NCBI GenBank assembly: GCA_024743255.1
Contig: JANSWY010000002.1
Span: forward strand, 62,001-126,000
Source: a bacterium
GTDB lineage: Bacteria > Bacteroidota > Bacteroidia > Cytophagales > Cyclobacteriaceae
Reading direction: 5' to 3'
DNA length: 64,000 bases
Made by a program: the position numbers and the translations under genes. Below the pieces are notes generated by a model. That model saw only the letters and a program-made list of their open reading frames with translations, had not been told where the DNA came from and searched no databases. Positions 60,404 to 64,000 of this stretch are shown here, one piece after another. Each line of letters begins with the position of its first letter. The first letter of the stretch is position 1.

Positions 60404-62290
60404 CTACTTCAGCGTTTCCTCCAGCCATTTATAAAACTCTCTTTGCCAGATCACTCCATTTTGAGCACTTAACACCCAATGATTTTCTTCCGGGAAGTAA
60501 AGCAGCTTGCTCTTGATACCACGTAATTGAGCAGCTTGAAATGCTTCCAGTCCCTGACCAATTGGAACTCGATAATCTGTCCCTCCCTGAATAATCAGTA
60601 TAGGAGTGTCCCACTTTTCTACCATGTTGATTGGATTAAATTCCTTGTAGGCTTTTGAGGCTTTCTCATCCCAATATGGTCCTCCAAAATCCTTATTTAC
60701 AAAAAATAACTCCTCGGTTGTACCATACATACTTTGCATATTGAATATACCATCATGAGCAATGAAGGACTTAAATCTCCCTTCGTGGATTCCTGCAAGA
60801 TAGAATGCAGAATAACCACCATAACTAGCTCCAACACAGCCCAAACGATTTTTGTCAACATAATCTTCTTTGGCTACATCATCTATTGCTGAAAGGTAAT
60901 CTTTCATATTCTGACCTCCCCAATCACCACTTATCTGCTCATTCCATTCCACACCATAACCTGGCATTCCTCTACGATTTGGAGCTACGACTATATATCC
61001 CTGAGCTGCCATTAGCTGAAAATTCCATCGGAATGAGTAGAACTGAGAGAGTGCTCCCTGAGGACCTCCCTGACAGTAGAGTAGCGTTGGATACTTTTTA
61101 CTTGAATCAAAATTAGGAGGATAAATAACCCAGGTAACCATCTGTTTACCGTCTGTTGTAGTTACCATTCTTTTATCAACTTTACTCAAACTGATGTCAT
61201 TGTATGCAGCATCATTCTCATGAGTTAGTTGAGACATCTCACCATTTTTCAGATTCACTGTGTAGATTTCTGAAGCGTGGTTCATATCCGTTCTTGTAAC
61301 AACTAAAGTGGTTCCTGTCAAACCTACCAGGCCATTTACATCAAACTGACCATCAGTTATTTGCTTAATTTCAGCATTCCCTTTTTTGGGAATTGGTAAC
61401 TCAAATAGTTGTCTTGTACCGTTAACAGGAGCTGTAAAATAGATCTTTTTACCATTGGCAGAGAAGATGAAAGAGAATACTGTACCATCCCAATGAGCTG
61501 TCAAATTGATAGGTTCACCATCTTTCATTAGAATGATATCATTTTTATCTGCTTCATATCCAGCTTCATCCATTTGAAGCCATGCTAATGTTCCATCCAC
61601 AGCAACTACGGGGTTGGTATCGTAACCTTTATTTGATACCGTTAGATTGGTAGTTTGCTTAGTTTTAAGATCATATTGGTAGATATCAGTGTTGGTACTA
61701 ACTGCATAATCAGTTCCAACTTCTTTCTTACTGACATAATAGACCATTGTACCATCATGGTTCCAGGTATAATCTTCAGAGCCGCCAAACGGTTGTTGAG
61801 GTACGTCATATGGTTCACCTTCATTAAGATCGATCTCTGTTCCATCTTTCAGGTTTCTGACAAACAAGTGTCCGTAGTTACCATCTTCCCATTTATCCCA
61901 GTGACGGTAATTAAGGTTGTCATAAATGTAAACATTTGACTTCTGCATTTCAGGATAATATTCAGAACCTACAACAGATTGAATTTTCACCTCTTTAGCA
62001 ATAAGTTCGTAATTACCATCTGGTGAAAGTGCTGGATTTGTCAAAATATCACTGTAGTCACCTATTTCAACCATATCTCCTCCAGAAACAGCAATCTTAT
62101 ATGTTTTAGAAGACCGGGAATTTGACTCTATATTGTATTGAGTAGTCCGAAAAATGACTGACTGACCATCATTCGTCAGGCCTACCGGAGAAACTCTTTT
62201 AAGTTGCCAGAGCATCTCTGGAGACATCACTTGTGAATGCGCAATCACCGAACATAGGATTGCAATTAGGAAGGTTATTCTGGTTTTCAT
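60404..62290 (-). CDS. S9-family prolyl oligopeptidase-like serine peptidase
   Basis: A 628-residue exported peptidase. The signal peptide ends VIAHSQ (about 20). An N-terminal beta-propeller (about 25-375) is followed by an alpha/beta-hydrolase domain. The catalytic triad is visible: Ser489 in GASYGGYS, Asp572 in GGTDYRVP, His604 in ENHWVL. Domain order and motifs match the DPP-IV/acylaminoacyl-peptidase branch, which cleaves short peptides in the periplasm. Stands alone between terminator-bounded neighbours. Confidence 0.94.
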   Translation of the reverse strand: MKTRITFLIAILCSVIAHSQVMSPEMLWQLKRVSPVGLTNDGQSVIFRTTQYNIESNSRSSKTYKIAVSGGDMVEIGDYSDILTNPALSPDGNYELIAKEVKIQSVVGSEYYPEMQKSNVYIYDNLNYRHWDKWEDGNYGHLFVRNLKDGTEIDLNEGEPYDVPQQPFGGSEDYTWNHDGTMVYYVSKKEVGTDYAVSTNTDIYQYDLKTKQTTNLTVSNKGYDTNPVVAVDGTLAWLQMDEAGYEADKNDIILMKDGEPINLTAHWDGTVFSFIFSANGKKIYFTAPVNGTRQLFELPIPKKGNAEIKQITDGQFDVNGLVGLTGTTLVVTRTDMNHASEIYTVNLKNGEMSQLTHENDAAYNDISLSKVDKRMVTTTDGKQMVTWVIYPPNFDSSKKYPTLLYCQGGPQGALSQFYSFRWNFQLMAAQGYIVVAPNRRGMPGYGVEWNEQISGDWGGQNMKDYLSAIDDVAKEDYVDKNRLGCVGASYGGYSAFYLAGIHEGRFKSFIAHDGIFNMQSMYGTTEELFFVNKDFGGPYWDEKASKAYKEFNPINMVEKWDTPILIIQGGTDYRVPIGQGLEAFQAAQLRGIKSKLLYFPEENHWVLSAQNGVIWQREFYKWLEETLK

Positions 62291-62459
62291 GTTGTATTAT
62301 TTTATGAATGCCAATCTAGCAAATTCTGTTGAAAGAAATTGCAAAGTAAAATACCTAAGCTCAAGCCTGGATGATTTAAATCACTTTCTAAAAAGAAGGT
62401 CTGATTACATTCCAATTATTATAAATGCTGTAGTATATTAATGTATTAATTTACCGCCT

Positions 62460-63650
62460 ATGATTAATGTAAAATTGCTTATTGAGTCATTCTTTGCCAC
62501 TGTATTGGTTTTTATTGTACTTGGTCTTTTTGCAAATTTTCCAATCGATATAAAATTCCTTAATCCCATTAAGATTTTGATGGAGGATTTCAAATACACT
62601 GATATCTATTATTCTAAATTTTCCGAACATCATGATCAGCCAGTAAATAGAGAAATAGTCATGGTAAACATTGGTCATTTGGATAGAGGTGGAATAGCTG
62701 CCATAATGAACTCACTGCAGAGAGCTAACCCAAAGGTAATTGGAGTGGATATTATGTTTTATGATCAGAAGGATTCATTGATGGACATATTCTTAAGAGA
62801 AGAATTGTCCATGCCAAATGTGGTAGCAACCAATGTTTTACATCCAAATGATGACCCGCCAGCTGTTCTTAATTCCAGTGACTTTTTTGGAGAATTGAAC
62901 TATGCCTATTCCAATTTGGTAGGTACTGATTCATTAAACTCAACTGTGAGGGAAGTAGAACCATTTTTTGATGAGGACGGATATTGGGAAGAAGCTTTTA
63001 CCAGCAAAATTCTTGAAATGTACGACTCTTCAGCATACAATGACCTTATGATGAGAGGCAACAAAAAAGAAACCATAAATTATTACGGGACATACAAGCA
63101 ATTTGTCACATATGAAGGTGAACAGATCATCTTTGGAGAATTTGACCCGGAAGATATCAATGGTAAAATTGTCATTTTGGGTTACCTGGGAAGGTATATT
63201 GGTGATGTATCAGACCTGGAAGACTTTAAGTTTACTCCATTAAACCATGAGGTGCTTGGCAAGAGTATTCCGGACATGCATGGACCAGTAATTCATGCAA
63301 ACATATTGTCAATGTACTTATACAGGCAATACATAGATGTTATGCCAAAAGTGCAATCTGTCATACTGGATTTCTTTGTTTGTTATATTCATGTAGTATT
63401 ATTCATGTTCATGTTTGTGAAGTTTCACCTCTGGTATCATGTTGTAGCGAAAATCATCCAATTCCTAACAAGCGTTGTTGTTATTTATGTAATGTTCTTT
63501 TTTTACGAAACGAGTCATTATAAAATAGATGCTACTTTGATTTTAATAACGGTACTGCTATCTGTGGATGTGTTGTACTTGTACGAAACATTTGCCGTAA
63601 TGGTCAATAAAAAGCTTGGTTACAAAAGTTATTTCATCAGTGATCATTGA
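62460..63650 (+). CDS. CHASE2-domain membrane protein without an output domain
   Basis: A 396-residue protein: one N-terminal helix (about 7-26), an extracytoplasmic CHASE2 sensor domain (about 30-285) with EIVMVNIGHLDRGGIAAIMNSLQRANPKVIGVDIMF, and three closely spaced helices (about 300-380). CHASE2 proteins normally continue into a kinase, cyclase or similar output; here the protein ends 16 residues after the last helix. A secreted-protein gene follows 63 bases later. May act as an accessory sensor or a structural membrane protein. Confidence 0.85.
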   Translation: MINVKLLIESFFATVLVFIVLGLFANFPIDIKFLNPIKILMEDFKYTDIYYSKFSEHHDQPVNREIVMVNIGHLDRGGIAAIMNSLQRANPKVIGVDIMFYDQKDSLMDIFLREELSMPNVVATNVLHPNDDPPAVLNSSDFFGELNYAYSNLVGTDSLNSTVREVEPFFDEDGYWEEAFTSKILEMYDSSAYNDLMMRGNKKETINYYGTYKQFVTYEGEQIIFGEFDPEDINGKIVILGYLGRYIGDVSDLEDFKFTPLNHEVLGKSIPDMHGPVIHANILSMYLYRQYIDVMPKVQSVILDFFVCYIHVVLFMFMFVKFHLWYHVVAKIIQFLTSVVVIYVMFFFYETSHYKIDATLILITVLLSVDVLYLYETFAVMVNKKLGYKSYFISDH

Positions 63651-63713
63651 CCTCTGGATTGGTTTTTTCTTATTAAATTTTAAAATATGTGATTATTTCC
63701 AGAATGCCTTCAT

Positions 63714-64000
63714 ATGAAAACTAATTGTACAGCTGTATTTATTCTTTTATTGTTTACTACCACATTGGCTTTTCACTCCCAGGGTCAAAACAAATATTCT
63801 GACTTTGGTTACCAGAATGGAGGTGTAATTTTTTATGAAACATTTCAAGCCAATACTAATGGTTATCCTACAGGTTCAGATAATAAGTATGAGAAATCCT
63901 TTGAAGATGGTTACTACAAAGTGAAATCAAAACAAAACGATTACTTCCCGGAAGCATCTTTTAATAAGGACAACATTTTTAAGATTGACCAGGAGAGAGA
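63714..64000 (+). CDS. Secreted protein of unknown function, cut by the window end
   Basis: The first 95 codons of a gene starting at ATG 63714. Signal peptide with hydrophobic core VFILLLFTTTLAF and a cleavage region near HSQGQ, then GVIFYETFQANTNGYPTGSD and a Lys/Tyr/Phe-rich part that looks like the start of a beta-sandwich (LamG-like or DUF1080-like) domain. Domain assignment is a guess. Same strand as the CHASE2 gene, 63 bases downstream. Confidence 0.7.
   Translation, partial: MKTNCTAVFILLLFTTTLAFHSQGQNKYSDFGYQNGGVIFYETFQANTNGYPTGSDNKYEKSFEDGYYKVKSKQNDYFPEASFNKDNIFKIDQER

Overview
The window is AT-rich chromosomal DNA from a gliding-type Bacteroidota, most likely a marine Cytophagales relative. 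The signs are giant secreted proteins ending in type IX secretion (T9SS) sorting domains, a SprB-type repeat, promoter boxes of the Bacteroidota TAnnTTTG form, stand-alone double-FtsX permeases, and no obvious Shine-Dalgarno sites. No tRNA, rRNA, insertion sequence or CRISPR array was recognised. The left edge is intergenic and the right edge cuts a gene.

Layout. 0-9.3 kb: a TPR sensor kinase, a LuxR-type response regulator and a 2187-residue T9SS surface protein, all on +. 9.5-11.4 kb: a - strand operon (ArsR repressor, SRPBCC protein, DUF3137-like membrane protein) preceded by two near-identical palindromic operators. 11.6-15.2 kb: endonuclease III, truncated haemoglobin and an FtsX permease. 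15.2-15.7 kb: a CIA30-like protein on -. 15.8-23.9 kb: a small membrane protein, then a nitrite-ammonification module (porin, nrfH, nrfA, fused ccsBA) behind an FNR/CRP-like palindrome, then a SPOR protein.

23.9-37.9 kb is the most unusual part. A decayed gene fragment is followed by three exported caspase-like (C14) proteases. Two of them carry WD40 propellers, an Ig-like domain and an EF-hand-like loop in the protease region. Beside them are two lipoproteins of unknown family and a 963-residue coiled-coil/outer-membrane-barrel protein. All six proteins carry export signals, so I infer a cell-envelope protease system rather than a cytosolic defence system. The three proteases share an ITP[I/V]K peptide after a basic residue, a candidate processing site.

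38.0-45.9 kb repeats the logic of the left end: a TPR kinase (LytS type), a LytTR regulator and a second giant T9SS protein. 45.9-50.2 kb: a membrane LytTR regulator divergent from DoxX, a polytopic membrane protein and an ankyrin protein, then a TPM-domain protein. 50.3-55.8 kb: SDR, AraC regulator, small membrane protein, OsmC and a SulP transporter with an extra C-terminal domain. 56.0-59.0 kb: a PadR regulator and an FtsX permease whose prefix domain is split off by a one-base frameshift. 59.2-64.0 kb: an SGNH-like T9SS hydrolase, an S9 peptidase, a CHASE2 membrane protein and the start of a further secreted protein.
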